From contig JADYZV010000152.1 in assembly GCA_020852965.1 (NCBI GenBank), forward strand, positions 1-64,000: 64,000 nt of DNA, written 5' to 3'. A model generated the notes under the pieces. That model was given only the letters and a program-made list of their open reading frames with translations. It was not told where the DNA came from and did no database searches. Positions within the stretch are counted from its first letter, which is position 1, and every line of letters starts with the position of its first letter. This DNA is from Pirellulaceae bacterium. Lineage in GTDB: Bacteria; Planctomycetota; Planctomycetia; Pirellulales; Pirellulaceae. Positions 16,881 to 26,293 of the stretch are shown one piece after another. Position numbers and translations under genes: made by a program.

Positions 16881-17381
16881 TTATGGAGTCGTTTCAAACT
16901 GAACCCATTCAATATTTTCCGGGGTTTTGTCTGATTCCAAACGAGTGGAATGCAACAATTGGACTTTCCAGCGGTCGTCCTCTCTGACCATCACTGCACT
17001 TTCGAGCCAAACGACGGTCCGCAGTTCGCTCTCACGACGGATCTCAGCCTTGTTCCAGTAGCTCACCCAGGCCACGTCGCCTTTCTGTCGAGCTCGAATC
17101 TGCCTGAAGAAGTTCTTCCGCTCATACGGTTTGCCATTGGGCTGGACCGCATCCACGAGTTTCTGCATCGTCCAGTCTTCGCCATGCTCTAGTAATTGGA
17201 AGTCCTCTGTTGAAGTCTCGCGCATAGCCTTGCCATCGTGTTTGGACATCGCGGCAAACAGTTCTTTAACCGGTTGAAATGCAGGATGGTCCGCAGCTTC
17301 GACAATCCCGCTCAAGAATAAAGCCCCACAAAGCCAAAATCCGGTATGTAAAATCTCGCGCACCAAACCACTGATTTTCAC
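16881..17381 (-). CDS. Secreted SnoaL/NTF2-fold (DUF4440-like) protein
   Basis: This 166-aa protein has a signal peptide (ILHTGFWLCGALFLSGIVEA) and then a single domain. HPAFQPVKELFAAMSKHDGKAM and the C-terminal DDRWKVQLLHSTRLE resemble the cone-shaped SnoaL/DUF4440 fold, a binding or small-molecule enzyme fold of varied use. I chose GTG 17381 because GGAGTGGAAG sits just upstream and the signal peptide starts there; the frame is open to 17444. No partner gene is evident. Confidence 0.6.
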   Translation of the reverse strand: MKISGLVREILHTGFWLCGALFLSGIVEAADHPAFQPVKELFAAMSKHDGKAMRETSTEDFQLLEHGEDWTMQKLVDAVQPNGKPYERKNFFRQIRARQKGDVAWVSYWNKAEIRRESELRTVVWLESAVMVREDDRWKVQLLHSTRLESDKTPENIEWVQFETTP

Positions 17382-17439
17382 GACTTCCACTCCAGTTATG
17401 TAGACGATTGTCACGCGAGAACGCGAGGCGATTGACGCG

Positions 17440-17745
17440 TCCACTCAAATTCGTTTTTGAAAGAATTGGTTCTTGGTCTGGCCAGGACCAGACTGTGACT
17501 CGATCTTTTGCCTCACCCACGATGACGAAGTTTCCGTCAGGTGAAAATTCAACGGCGGTTGCGCTGCTTGCTACCGATAACATTCCCTCTTTACCGGTTC
17601 CTCCTGAATCCAGGATTTTCACGAGGTTAGGGGAATCCCATTTATCAACTCCATAACGAAATAGGGTGTTCCCTCATCGGTAGTTCCAGCATCAAAGACA
17701 CGAGCAATGTTGGGATGCTCCATCAACGCCAAAACATTCGGCGGC
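17440..17745 (-). pseudogene. Remnant of a Ser/Thr kinase-WD40 gene
   Basis: Two in-line pieces lie on the minus strand. Near 17637-17745 one frame reads [15 protein letters not shown] and then PYFVMELI, a protein-kinase N-lobe/hinge fragment. From 17622 down to about 17440 another frame reads TAVEFSPDGNFVIVGEAKD and then VTVWSWPDQEP, a WD40 repeat. Kinase-WD40 fusions are common in planctomycetes, so this is most likely an internally deleted, frame-shifted relic. The WD40 piece overlaps the SnoaL-like gene start region. Confidence 0.6.
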
Positions 17746-17968
17746 GACAAGGGGCTGGTTCTGAAAATGAGCCGCGGCGGAGTCGGGCGAACGCGAATCC
17801 TACTGGCCTTTCTTCAATTCTATCGTAGCAAATCCCGGTTGTTGGGCGTTGGGCGGGTCGCCCTGGCAGGACGATTGCCATTGCCTTTCGGTCCTGATTG
17901 TTTTCTAATCGACATCGAGCTTCAGCTCTTATCCGGCCGCCATCCGTTTTCATGGAATCCAATATCTG

Positions 17969-19393
17969 ATGAGTCATCACAGCCCTGGATATAGTATCGT
18001 TGTGCGAATGCGTTACCCCGATGCACCGAGATTCCTCGGTCGAATCACTTCGATCATCGGCGAGGCCAACGGGTTGATAGGTGCGGTTGACGTTGTCGAT
18101 GCAAGCGAGAAAACGATCGTCCGGGACATCACCATTAGCGCGACCAATATCGAGCATGGTGAGCAGATCGTGGAAGCGATTCGGGCGGTCAAGGAAATTG
18201 AGATCATCCACGTGTCCGATCGCGTTTTCTTGATGCACCTGGGAGGAAAGCTGGAAGTCAACTCGCGCGTGCCTATCAAGAATCGGGACGACCTTTCGAT
18301 GGCCTACACACCGGGTGTTGCACGAATTTGCACTGCGATTTTTGAGGATCCCGATTCAGCCTTTGCACTTACCATTCGTCGCAATACTGTCGCTGTGGTG
18401 ACCGACGGGTCGGCGGTCCTGGGATTGGGAAACATTGGCCCCAGTGCGGCCTTGCCAGTGATGGAGGGCAAGGCTGCGCTATTTAAAGAATTTGGAGGTG
18501 TCGATGCATTTCCGATTTGCTTAGACACCCAGGATGTTGACGAAATCGTCAATATCGTGAAGGCACTCGCGCCGACGTTTGGTGGCATCAACTTGGAAGA
18601 TATCTCGGCCCCACGTTGTACTGAAATCGAGCGTCGTCTTGTCGAGGAATTGGACATCCCAGTTTTTCATGATGACCAACATGGCACCGCGATTGTTGTG
18701 TTGGCAGCATTGACGAATTCGTTGAAACTGGTCGGTAAGTCCATTGCTTCCATTCGCATCGTTGTCAATGGTGCGGGAGCTGCCGGTGCAGCTATCGCCA
18801 GACTGCTGATGGCTTCCGGAGCCACCGACGTCGTTGTCTGTGACCGAATTGGCGCGATTCACCCAGACCGCGACGACTTGAACTCCGAGAAAATGTGGCT
18901 CGCTGAGCACACCAATCCACAATCCCTGCGCGGCGAACTATCCACGGTGATCGACCATGCCGATGTTTTTGTAGGCGTCTCGGCGCGAGACACGTTGAAG
19001 GTCCACGACGTAAAGCGCATGGCCAAGGATGCTATTGTATTCGCCTTAGCGAATCCAGACCCTGAAATACTGCCTGAGGATGCTGGTGAGTATGTGCGGG
19101 TCATGGCAACCGGGCGGAGCGATTACCCCAATCAAATCAACAATGTTCTTTGCTTTCCCGGGCTATTCCGTGGTCTGTTGAACGTCCGGGCCCGTATTAT
19201 TACCGAGTCTATGAAATTGGCCGCCGCCAAAGCCATTGCAGAAATCATCTCAGATAACGAGTTACACGCCGAATACGTCATCCCCAGTGTTTTCGATCGG
19301 CGTGTCTGTGCTGCGGTGGCTGACGCTGTATCGCATAATGCGATTGAATCGGGTCTGGCACGCAAAGAAAGCATTCCTGGAGCGGGTGCATGA
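17969..19393 (+). CDS. NAD(P)-dependent malic enzyme with N-terminal ACT domain
   Basis: This 474-aa protein has an N-terminal ACT-type regulatory domain (about 1-85: YSIVVRMRYPDAPRFLGRIT) and then the malic enzyme core. Catalytic and metal residues lie in MAYTPGVARIC, LGLGNIGPSAALPVMEGKA, INLEDISAP and FHDDQHGTAIV. The dinucleotide-binding motif is VVNGAGAAGAAIARLL, and FALANPDPEI and FPGLFRGLL follow. It decarboxylates malate to pyruvate in the cytosol. The ACT domain suggests allosteric control by an amino acid or similar ligand. The convergent neighbour is a SulP anion transporter. Confidence 0.92.
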   Translation: MSHHSPGYSIVVRMRYPDAPRFLGRITSIIGEANGLIGAVDVVDASEKTIVRDITISATNIEHGEQIVEAIRAVKEIEIIHVSDRVFLMHLGGKLEVNSRVPIKNRDDLSMAYTPGVARICTAIFEDPDSAFALTIRRNTVAVVTDGSAVLGLGNIGPSAALPVMEGKAALFKEFGGVDAFPICLDTQDVDEIVNIVKALAPTFGGINLEDISAPRCTEIERRLVEELDIPVFHDDQHGTAIVVLAALTNSLKLVGKSIASIRIVVNGAGAAGAAIARLLMASGATDVVVCDRIGAIHPDRDDLNSEKMWLAEHTNPQSLRGELSTVIDHADVFVGVSARDTLKVHDVKRMAKDAIVFALANPDPEILPEDAGEYVRVMATGRSDYPNQINNVLCFPGLFRGLLNVRARIITESMKLAAAKAIAEIISDNELHAEYVIPSVFDRRVCAAVADAVSHNAIESGLARKESIPGAGA

Positions 19394-19585
19394 AACAGAC
19401 TTGTTCAAGTCCAATGCGAGATTGCCCGTTAAGAGCGGCATTGGGCATCAAAACGGTGATAGCCATGCGCGCCGGCTCTTGCCCTCCAGTCGCTGACGTG
19501 TTCTCTGGGTATGAATTCGCTCTTCCAATGCCTGCTAATGCCCTCGGAGGTCGCCAGTCGCGCACTACTGCTAAATCAGCGAGTG

Positions 19586-21592
19586 TTACGCGTGCGATGT
19601 GAGTTCTGCTGGCGAACGGACTTCGCGAGTGAAGTCGCTCGACCGAATGACGTCGACGTTCTCGACACAGATGGTGGCAGAATGCTGGTCAATGTACTCA
19701 CGGCGTAGCACGTCAAGCATATCGTGGGATACTTTGAATGGCACCACCAGTTCAATTCGGACTTGCCCATCCTTGGCCGGTATCCCGGAATCCAATTCAT
19801 GCAGCCCCGCGCCGCGACAGGAAATCGACGTGTAGCCAGTGGCTCCGCACGCTGCGAACTTGCAAACTAGCTCATACTCGAGCGCCGCCGACGTTGTCAC
19901 CGTGACACGTCGCATCAGTGTCAATGTTCGCTTTCGCGCCGCATGCGGATCGTTGGCCAACGGCGTGAGCGAGTCAAGTCCGTGCACCTCGAACGTGAGG
20001 CCCTCTTGATCGAAGTCTCGCTCCATCTCGGCCAATTTCTCCATCACGCTGTGGTCTACCAGTTTCGCACCGGACAAGTCCACTATCAAATTGCGTTTTT
20101 GCACCAAGCCAACCTGTTCGATCTGGCGGCGGAAGGGGATCCAGTTGCTAAACACTGCTGACTCTTTAGCGACAATCATGCTGGTGTTGTCGTCGACGAC
20201 TTGAACTTCTAAAAACGGTTTGAACATGCTTTTCAGCGGCATGCCATTGGAGGTGTGAATGAGCATTTTCAGAATGATGCCGGCAGCGACGCCAATCAGC
20301 AGGTCGGTTGCCAGTACAACAACTGTCGTGGTGACGAAGATCGCCAACTGTTCTTTGCCGATACGCCAAACATGCAGAAACTCGCTGGGGTGGGCCAAAC
20401 GAAATCCGGTGTAAACCAGCATGGCGGCCAAAGCGGCCAAGGGGATCTTGTGCAGAATGGTTGGAATCAATGCAACGCATAGCAACAGGAATATCCCATG
20501 CCACATGTCGGCAAATCGTGTTCTGGCACCATTGTCGATATTCGCTTTGGAACGGACAATTTCCGATATCATGGGCAGACCTCCCACGCTGGCCGCGACG
20601 AAGTTGGCTACTCCAACCGCAATCATGTCGCGGTTCATATTGGTTTTTCGTTTCCATGGGTCCAGCAGGTCAATCGCCTTGGTACTCAACAGCGACTCAA
20701 GCGTTCCGATGATAAAGAACATCATCACCCACTTCCACGCTTTGAGCTGTTTCAGCGCGGAGAACTCTGGGAAGGTAACGTCGTCGAACATGCCGAAGAC
20801 GCGTTCAGGCATTTTGACGAGGTATTGTTCACCCAATTGGTATTCGTGATTGGAAAGGGCATAGAGATGTGTATGCAGCAGGTCAAATCCCATGCCCATG
20901 GGAACAGCAACCAACAAAACCACCAAAGGAGCCGGAATGACTTTTAGGAACGCAACGCGTTCACGGATAGAGGGCCAAGCGAACATGATCACCAGGCTTA
21001 TGATTCCGATCGCGGCGATTGCCGGATTGGCTGCCGCCAAGTAGTTCGGAATCTCTTTCAACATCACAAGTGGTTCACCGCCGGCGCCGATCACGCCCAA
21101 AGCAACTGGAAATTGCTTGATCATGATGATGATCCCAATGGCAGCCAGCATTCCATGGACTGCGGCCGTCGGGAAAAACTCTCCCAGAATACCGGCACGA
21201 AAGATACCGAAAAAGATCTGAAGGACGGCGGCAGCCACGCCGATCGCGAGCGCGGCTTTGTAGGCTGTGACGTCGGCTTCCAGCCATCCGCCCGTCATTC
21301 CATCACCACCAAAGTCTTCGATGCAGCCGATCGCAATCACGATCAAGCCTGCCGCTGGGCCTTTGATGGTCAGCTCGCTATTACTCAGAAACGTGCAGAG
21401 AATCGAACCGATGATTGCGGTAAAGATACCCGCGATCGGCGGATACCCGCAGGCAAGTGAGATGCCTAAGCAAAGCGGCAACGCAATTAGAAATACCAGT
21501 AGTCCCGAGAGCAAGTCATGTTTGAGATAGCGAGTAAAGCCACTGGCATTGCCTCGAGGCGTTTCATTGCGTTCGGTTGGTAGGCTGGCCAC
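19586..21592 (-). CDS. SulP anion transporter with STAS and C-terminal PII-like domain
   Basis: This 668-aa protein has a membrane domain of about 10-12 segments typical of SulP/SLC26, including [22 protein letters not shown] and [18 protein letters not shown] cytoplasmic STAS domain follows ([20 protein letters not shown]). The last roughly 110 residues read [35 protein letters not shown] and later [11 protein letters not shown], which resembles PII-like regulators such as SbtB. The likely role is Na+-coupled bicarbonate or sulfate uptake controlled by the fused PII-like module; the substrate is inferred. The GTG at 21592 has CAGGAAGA upstream; the frame is open to 21706. Confidence 0.8.
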   Translation of the reverse strand: MASLPTERNETPRGNASGFTRYLKHDLLSGLLVFLIALPLCLGISLACGYPPIAGIFTAIIGSILCTFLSNSELTIKGPAAGLIVIAIGCIEDFGGDGMTGGWLEADVTAYKAALAIGVAAAVLQIFFGIFRAGILGEFFPTAAVHGMLAAIGIIIMIKQFPVALGVIGAGGEPLVMLKEIPNYLAAANPAIAAIGIISLVIMFAWPSIRERVAFLKVIPAPLVVLLVAVPMGMGFDLLHTHLYALSNHEYQLGEQYLVKMPERVFGMFDDVTFPEFSALKQLKAWKWVMMFFIIGTLESLLSTKAIDLLDPWKRKTNMNRDMIAVGVANFVAASVGGLPMISEIVRSKANIDNGARTRFADMWHGIFLLLCVALIPTILHKIPLAALAAMLVYTGFRLAHPSEFLHVWRIGKEQLAIFVTTTVVVLATDLLIGVAAGIILKMLIHTSNGMPLKSMFKPFLEVQVVDDNTSMIVAKESAVFSNWIPFRRQIEQVGLVQKRNLIVDLSGAKLVDHSVMEKLAEMERDFDQEGLTFEVHGLDSLTPLANDPHAARKRTLTLMRRVTVTTSAALEYELVCKFAACGATGYTSISCRGAGLHELDSGIPAKDGQVRIELVVPFKVSHDMLDVLRREYIDQHSATICVENVDVIRSSDFTREVRSPAELTSHA

Positions 21593-22571
21593 TGGTTTGT
21601 CTTCCTGTAGGTAAGAACGAGTATGTTTTTGAGTTTTGTAATATGGATTGCGGCTCGGCCGACAGCGATGAATGCACCCACTGCCATCTCGGCGAAACGG
21701 CATCATGGCGACCGTAGTTCGTGTACGAAGCGAAGTCAGGCTTCGTCGCAGGATTGATTCGCCATTTCAAATACCATTTCCAATAAGGCTGCGGGTCAAC
21801 TGTGTGAACGAGCGCGCGTAGAGGCCTCCACGACTGTCCACACAGGCACCACAGTTGTACGCCGATTCACTCGCACTGTTGACACTCGACGATCCATGGC
21901 CCGTGCAACGTGAAGGGCAAGCAAGAGTTTTGCAGATGAACGTCTTACGACGTCTCCACGCAGTCCCAGGCGTAGTCAGGCAACTGATTGCGCGAGCCTG
22001 TGAAGCCAAGCTTTTCCGCCAACGCTTGCTTGGCAGCCAGCCGATCCAACGGTAAACGGAATGCCAGGAATTCAACCAGTATGTCCTTGGGCAACGGCCA
22101 GTTGCCCCAAGTCGATAAATGACGGCATGGCCAATTCGTTGCTGTTTCGAGTTTGATGCAACACAACCGACGGGGTACCCGTTCTGTTAGTCGAGGTTGG
22201 ACCACTACCGATAAGACCTCGACAATTTCCACGGCCTAGGTTGGCGAAGCACACCCCGTGCCAACTAGGTTTTGAGTTGCTATTTTCCACGGTTTCAAGG
22301 CACTGAACGGCTTTTCAGCCGTAACCCTCCTAAGCAGATACCACCACGGCTCTACAGTCGCCTGCAACCGGTTGCACATAGACTGCAAACTCTTGCAGGT
22401 TTGCTTGGTTTTTAGGCGGTCGCTTCGTCCTCGGTCCGCCCAGCAATCTCACTGCACTCTACCTGAGGTGTGCAAGCTCTCGGCAAACCTGCGTCGAATG
22501 GCCATAGCCGCTGAGTGACAGATTTGAACCGACGGAGGTGCACCACTCGGCAAAGACCACGATTGGCAAGA
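21593..22571. other. Long region without a supported gene
   Basis: About 980 nt upstream of the SulP gene. Short open frames on the minus strand (for example 21945-22232, with LVEFLAFRLPLDRLAAKQAL) may be remains of a decayed gene, but I recognise no family. No terminator, tRNA or repeat array is evident. Confidence 0.5.
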
Positions 22572-22955
22572 CTAATGTGGCTTCACCGCCGTCCACCAAA
22601 CCCAAGCGATCAGAACTGGCTGCAACAACAATCGAGCTACCAACGCCCACATTGGCACTTCGGGAAACCTATCGGCATGGACGAGCATATCCACATGCAC
22701 CGGCGACACCGCAATTAACAGCGCAATCAGTCCCCACCCCGCCGCTCGTCGCAAGTTCGGCACCAACACACCGATACCACCCAAAACTTCGAAGACTCCC
22801 GATAGGTAGATCATCGCTAGCGGCCAAGGGACAGAGTCTGGCGTGATCTTCAGATAGAAACCTGGATTCACAAAGTGATTGATTCCAGCAGCGACGAAGA
22901 GTAGCGCCAGCAGTAGCAATGACATGAACTGCCCGCGAGATTGAGTTGACAACAT
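22572..22955 (-). CDS. DoxX-like small membrane protein
   Basis: The 127-aa protein has four hydrophobic segments: LLLLALLFVAAGINHFVNP, PLAMIYLSGVFEVLGGIGVLV, WGLIALLIAVSPVHVDM and LLLQPVLIAWVWWTA. The pattern GxNHFxNPxFY followed by GxxExxGGxG fits the DoxX/DUF4267-like family. Its role is unknown; related proteins are linked to redox functions at the membrane. The M14 peptidase gene starts on the other strand about 400 nt away. Confidence 0.75.
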   Translation of the reverse strand: MLSTQSRGQFMSLLLLALLFVAAGINHFVNPGFYLKITPDSVPWPLAMIYLSGVFEVLGGIGVLVPNLRRAAGWGLIALLIAVSPVHVDMLVHADRFPEVPMWALVARLLLQPVLIAWVWWTAVKPH

Positions 22956-23357
22956 GAAATCGCCTACTTTTCGCTGTATCGTTTGTGAGGATCAATCGGT
23001 GGTCCAAGATTACTCAAATCAGCTTATACCATGGCGGCACGGTAATCGGCGAGAACAGGACTCGCGGTATCTTGCAGCTCGCTCACCGGCCTGATCGCAG
23101 CGGCCTGGGCGTGTTACATTAGCCAGATGTTTGTCCATATGGGGGCTGGCGGCAACAACAGACCTACTACATCGCTTCAAATTGACATCGATGCTACAAT
23201 CGCATTTCCGCAGATGTCATCCAATATTCGAATCAGGCAGGGAAAGTGGATGCGACCATACTACACTACTGGTTGAGGTAGTAAGTATCTAGCGGCCAAG
23301 CCATGCACCAATAGTCTTACGAACGTCATATTGCCCGTCAAGCAATCGGATCAGTTG
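22956..23357. other. Intergenic region, divergent
   Basis: About 400 nt between the leftward DoxX gene and the rightward peptidase gene. I see no gene or repeat; promoters for both are expected. Confidence 0.45.
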
Positions 23358-24671
23358 ATGAATTTACTTGGACAGTTCTTCGGACGAATAATAGCTGGCG
23401 GTGGTTTCACCAGACGTTCGCGCGTCGGTGTACCGAGTGGAGTATTTGCGATGGCTGTGCTCACACTGCACGTCGCCTGGTCGCAAACACCGACAACAAC
23501 CAACTCCACCGACCGTTCCGCGTTCGCCAGCGAATCTGCGGAATCATCGTGGTTTACGGTCGACTGCGACTACGCGGGAGGCAACATCATTGTCGATCGC
23601 CTGGAAGGTGATCATGTCTACGTTCACCAAGACCTACGAGACACGAGCGGCAACTGGTTCTATTGGAATTTCCGAGTCAAAGGTGCAGCAGGCCGCTCTC
23701 TAACTATTCATTTTACCGATACGAACGTGATCGGCGTGCGCGGACCGGCTGTTAGCAACGACGGTGGCAAGAATTGGCGCTGGTTAGGGGCCGGCGCAGT
23801 CCGCGATCAATCGTTTACCTACACCTGCGCCGCGGATGAAAAAGAAGTAAGATTTTGTTTCGCCATGCCGTATGTCCAAGAGAACCTTGACGCATTTCTA
23901 CTTGCCTATCGCGATCATCCCCACCTCCATGTCGCTCCACTGTGTCAGTCCCAAAAAGGACGCGATGTCTCTAGACTGCATATTGGTCGGTTGGACGGAG
24001 ATCCCAAGCATCGCGTCCTGATCACTTGTCGACATCACTGCTGCGAAATGATGGCCAGTTACAGCCTCGAAGGCCTGATGGCTGCCGCGTTGGCGGACAG
24101 TGACGACGGACGCTGGATGGCCGAGAACGTCGAACTGCTGGTCGTGCCGATCATGGATGCCGATGGCGTCGCCGAAGGCGATCAGGGAAAGAATCGCAAA
24201 CCCCACGATCATAATCGAGACTACTCCGGCACCAGCCTGTATCCCGAAGTAAAGGCCCTCCGCGAACTTGTAAAGACGTGGTCCGACTCACGGTTGGAAT
24301 TCGCGCTCGATCTTCACGATCCTTATATTCGCGGTGGCTCGGCGGAGATTATTTATTTCGTTGAAGGGGATGGCCCGACCACCGAGAACGTCCGACGGTT
24401 TGCTCGTATATTGGAATCGACCCGTCAAGGACCACTGCCGTTTCGAGCCGCCGATAATATGCCATTCGGCCAAGCGTGGAATACGGCCAGCAACTACACG
24501 TCGGGCACGCCATTTTCCCATTGGGCGGGCCAGCTACCCAACATACGTTTCGCTTCAACCATTGAGATCCCGTATGCCAATGTAAGCGGTCAAGCGGTGA
24601 ATCCCGATTCCGCTCGCGCATTGGGCGCCGACTTAGCTGCCGCGCTGCGAATCTTCCTCGACAAGCCATGA
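23358..24671 (+). CDS. Secreted M14-family zinc carboxypeptidase-like protein
   Basis: This roughly 437-aa protein has a long signal region (RRSR, then VPSGVFAMAVLTLHVAWSQ). A beta-rich N-terminal domain is followed by an M14 catalytic domain. The zinc motif is CRHHCCEMMASYS (His and Glu of H-x-x-E), with substrate residues NRKPHDHNRDYS and a third zinc His in ALDLHDPYIRG. The N-terminal domain plus this arrangement resembles cytosolic-carboxypeptidase/AGBL-type M14 proteins, but here it is exported. ATG 23358 is used; TTG 23331 and ATG 23451 are alternatives. Confidence 0.8.
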   Translation: MNLLGQFFGRIIAGGGFTRRSRVGVPSGVFAMAVLTLHVAWSQTPTTTNSTDRSAFASESAESSWFTVDCDYAGGNIIVDRLEGDHVYVHQDLRDTSGNWFYWNFRVKGAAGRSLTIHFTDTNVIGVRGPAVSNDGGKNWRWLGAGAVRDQSFTYTCAADEKEVRFCFAMPYVQENLDAFLLAYRDHPHLHVAPLCQSQKGRDVSRLHIGRLDGDPKHRVLITCRHHCCEMMASYSLEGLMAAALADSDDGRWMAENVELLVVPIMDADGVAEGDQGKNRKPHDHNRDYSGTSLYPEVKALRELVKTWSDSRLEFALDLHDPYIRGGSAEIIYFVEGDGPTTENVRRFARILESTRQGPLPFRAADNMPFGQAWNTASNYTSGTPFSHWAGQLPNIRFASTIEIPYANVSGQAVNPDSARALGADLAAALRIFLDKP

Positions 24672-24806
24672 TTCTCTCAGCCACCATTACCAAAAATTGA
24701 AGAATGTGAAACGTTGGCATTCCACTCAAATAAAGTTAAGCGAAAGCGAGTCGGATCAACCAAAAGAATCAGAACTGACGGGTACAACGTGATGAAGAAT
24801 CAAGAA

Positions 24807-26279
24807 CTATTTCAAGACCTGCGCAAATGGATCGCCTTCGATTCTGCCGATTGTTCGCTGCCCTTTTCCAGACCGATTCTTATCACCTAATTCGTCTCGC
24901 GCAGCGTCAGCTAGGACTTCCAATCGCTGGACAACGTCGGGATGCTCTGCAGCCACGTTGTGCTCGCAGCCGACATCGTCAATCAAATGAAAGAGTAACG
25001 CTTGCGGCTTGGCGGTCTTGGCGAGGTGTGGATGCCCACCCGACGGATCGATTGCAAGGAACAACTTCCACGGCCCCGAGCGGACAGCTTGTAGTTCATC
25101 CAAGCGATAATAATAGAACGCGTCGTAGGGCGTTGTCGCATCGGGCTGATCGTAAATCAATGGCGCGATATCGTGGCCGTCAATCTTCCATGTCGTGGAT
25201 ACGCTTCCGCCGGCAAGCTTGGTGAAGGTGGGCCACAAATCCATGGTGGTCGACAGTTGATCGCAAACGGTCCCCGCTGGAACCACTCCCGGTTGCCACA
25301 TGATGGTGGGAACGCGAAAGGCACCTTCACTGGTGGTGTATCCGCTGCCATACAGCGGACGATTGGAACCACGGCTCAGATCTTGCGGGTCGCGATGGAT
25401 CGGAGCGCCATTGTCCGACGTCCAAATGACAAGCGTGTTTTCGGCGATCCCGAGGTCCGTCAACTGGTTCATCATCTCGCCAATTGACCAATCCAATTCC
25501 TCGATGGAATCACCCCAGGGACCGTTCTGACTCTTGCCGCGAAACGCCTCGCTGGAAAATGGCGTGCTGGTGCTGCCCGGCATGGCTTGAGGAAGATACA
25601 GAAAGAACGGTTGATCTTTGTGGTCGGCAATCCAATCCATTGCCCGCTCGGTATAACGCTTGGTCAGTCCGTTTCGATCACAGGGCGCCTCGACCACAAC
25701 CTCATTTTCCATCAACGGTAAAGGCGGCCAACGCTGCCCGTCCAGCCGATCGCCAATGCGTTTTCCAGCCGCCTGGGTCATGTCGTCGCTGTAGGGCACT
25801 CCAAAAAACATGTCAAACCCCTGGCGTGTCGGCAAGAATTCGGGTTGGTCGCCGAGGTGCCACTTGCCGATGATCGCCGTGGCGTAACCTTGGGCTTTGA
25901 GCGATTCAGCGATCGTGACCTCTTCAGGGTTCAATCCGTAGGGAGACAACGGCCGAAGAACGTGTCCGTCACGCGGATTGAAGTGCATGCCGACGCGTTG
26001 CGCGTAGCAACCGGTCATGAGACTCGCCCGCGACGGAGTACAAACGCCAGCGGTGACGCAAAAGTGTGTGAACTTGCGACCCTCGGCTGCCATGCGATTC
26101 AAGTTGGGTGTGCGATGCAAGGTCGACCCAAACGGTTCAATGTCGCCGTAGCCCAAGTTGTCACAAAACACTACGATAAAGTTAGGCTTGCCAGGCAGAT
26201 CGGCAGCGCGAATTTGCGGGCTGACAACGGCCACAATTGCAACAAGCGTTTGTATCCAAAAAACCAGTCGGTTGTTCAT
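24807..26279 (-). CDS. Secreted sulfatase (type I)
   Basis: This 490-aa protein has a signal peptide (MNNRLVFWIQTLVAIVAVVS-PQIRA) and then KPNFIVVFCDNLGYGDIEPFG with the metal ligands. The signature is CTPSRASLMTG with the formylglycine Cys; GKWHLGDQPEFLPT and WTSDNGAPIHRD follow. I chose ATG 26279 because it starts the signal peptide; ATG 26291 lies 2 nt after the stop of the oxidoreductase gene upstream, so the two genes are almost certainly one operon. The pair could process a sulfated sugar or polymer together. Confidence 0.9.
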   Translation of the reverse strand: MNNRLVFWIQTLVAIVAVVSPQIRAADLPGKPNFIVVFCDNLGYGDIEPFGSTLHRTPNLNRMAAEGRKFTHFCVTAGVCTPSRASLMTGCYAQRVGMHFNPRDGHVLRPLSPYGLNPEEVTIAESLKAQGYATAIIGKWHLGDQPEFLPTRQGFDMFFGVPYSDDMTQAAGKRIGDRLDGQRWPPLPLMENEVVVEAPCDRNGLTKRYTERAMDWIADHKDQPFFLYLPQAMPGSTSTPFSSEAFRGKSQNGPWGDSIEELDWSIGEMMNQLTDLGIAENTLVIWTSDNGAPIHRDPQDLSRGSNRPLYGSGYTTSEGAFRVPTIMWQPGVVPAGTVCDQLSTTMDLWPTFTKLAGGSVSTTWKIDGHDIAPLIYDQPDATTPYDAFYYYRLDELQAVRSGPWKLFLAIDPSGGHPHLAKTAKPQALLFHLIDDVGCEHNVAAEHPDVVQRLEVLADAARDELGDKNRSGKGQRTIGRIEGDPFAQVLK

Positions 26280-26293
26280 GCTCGTTTCCATCT

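Noticed and set aside
21945-22232. 95-aa minus-strand frame upstream of SulP
   Set aside because: A possible gene remnant but no family could be named, so it is only mentioned in the region note.
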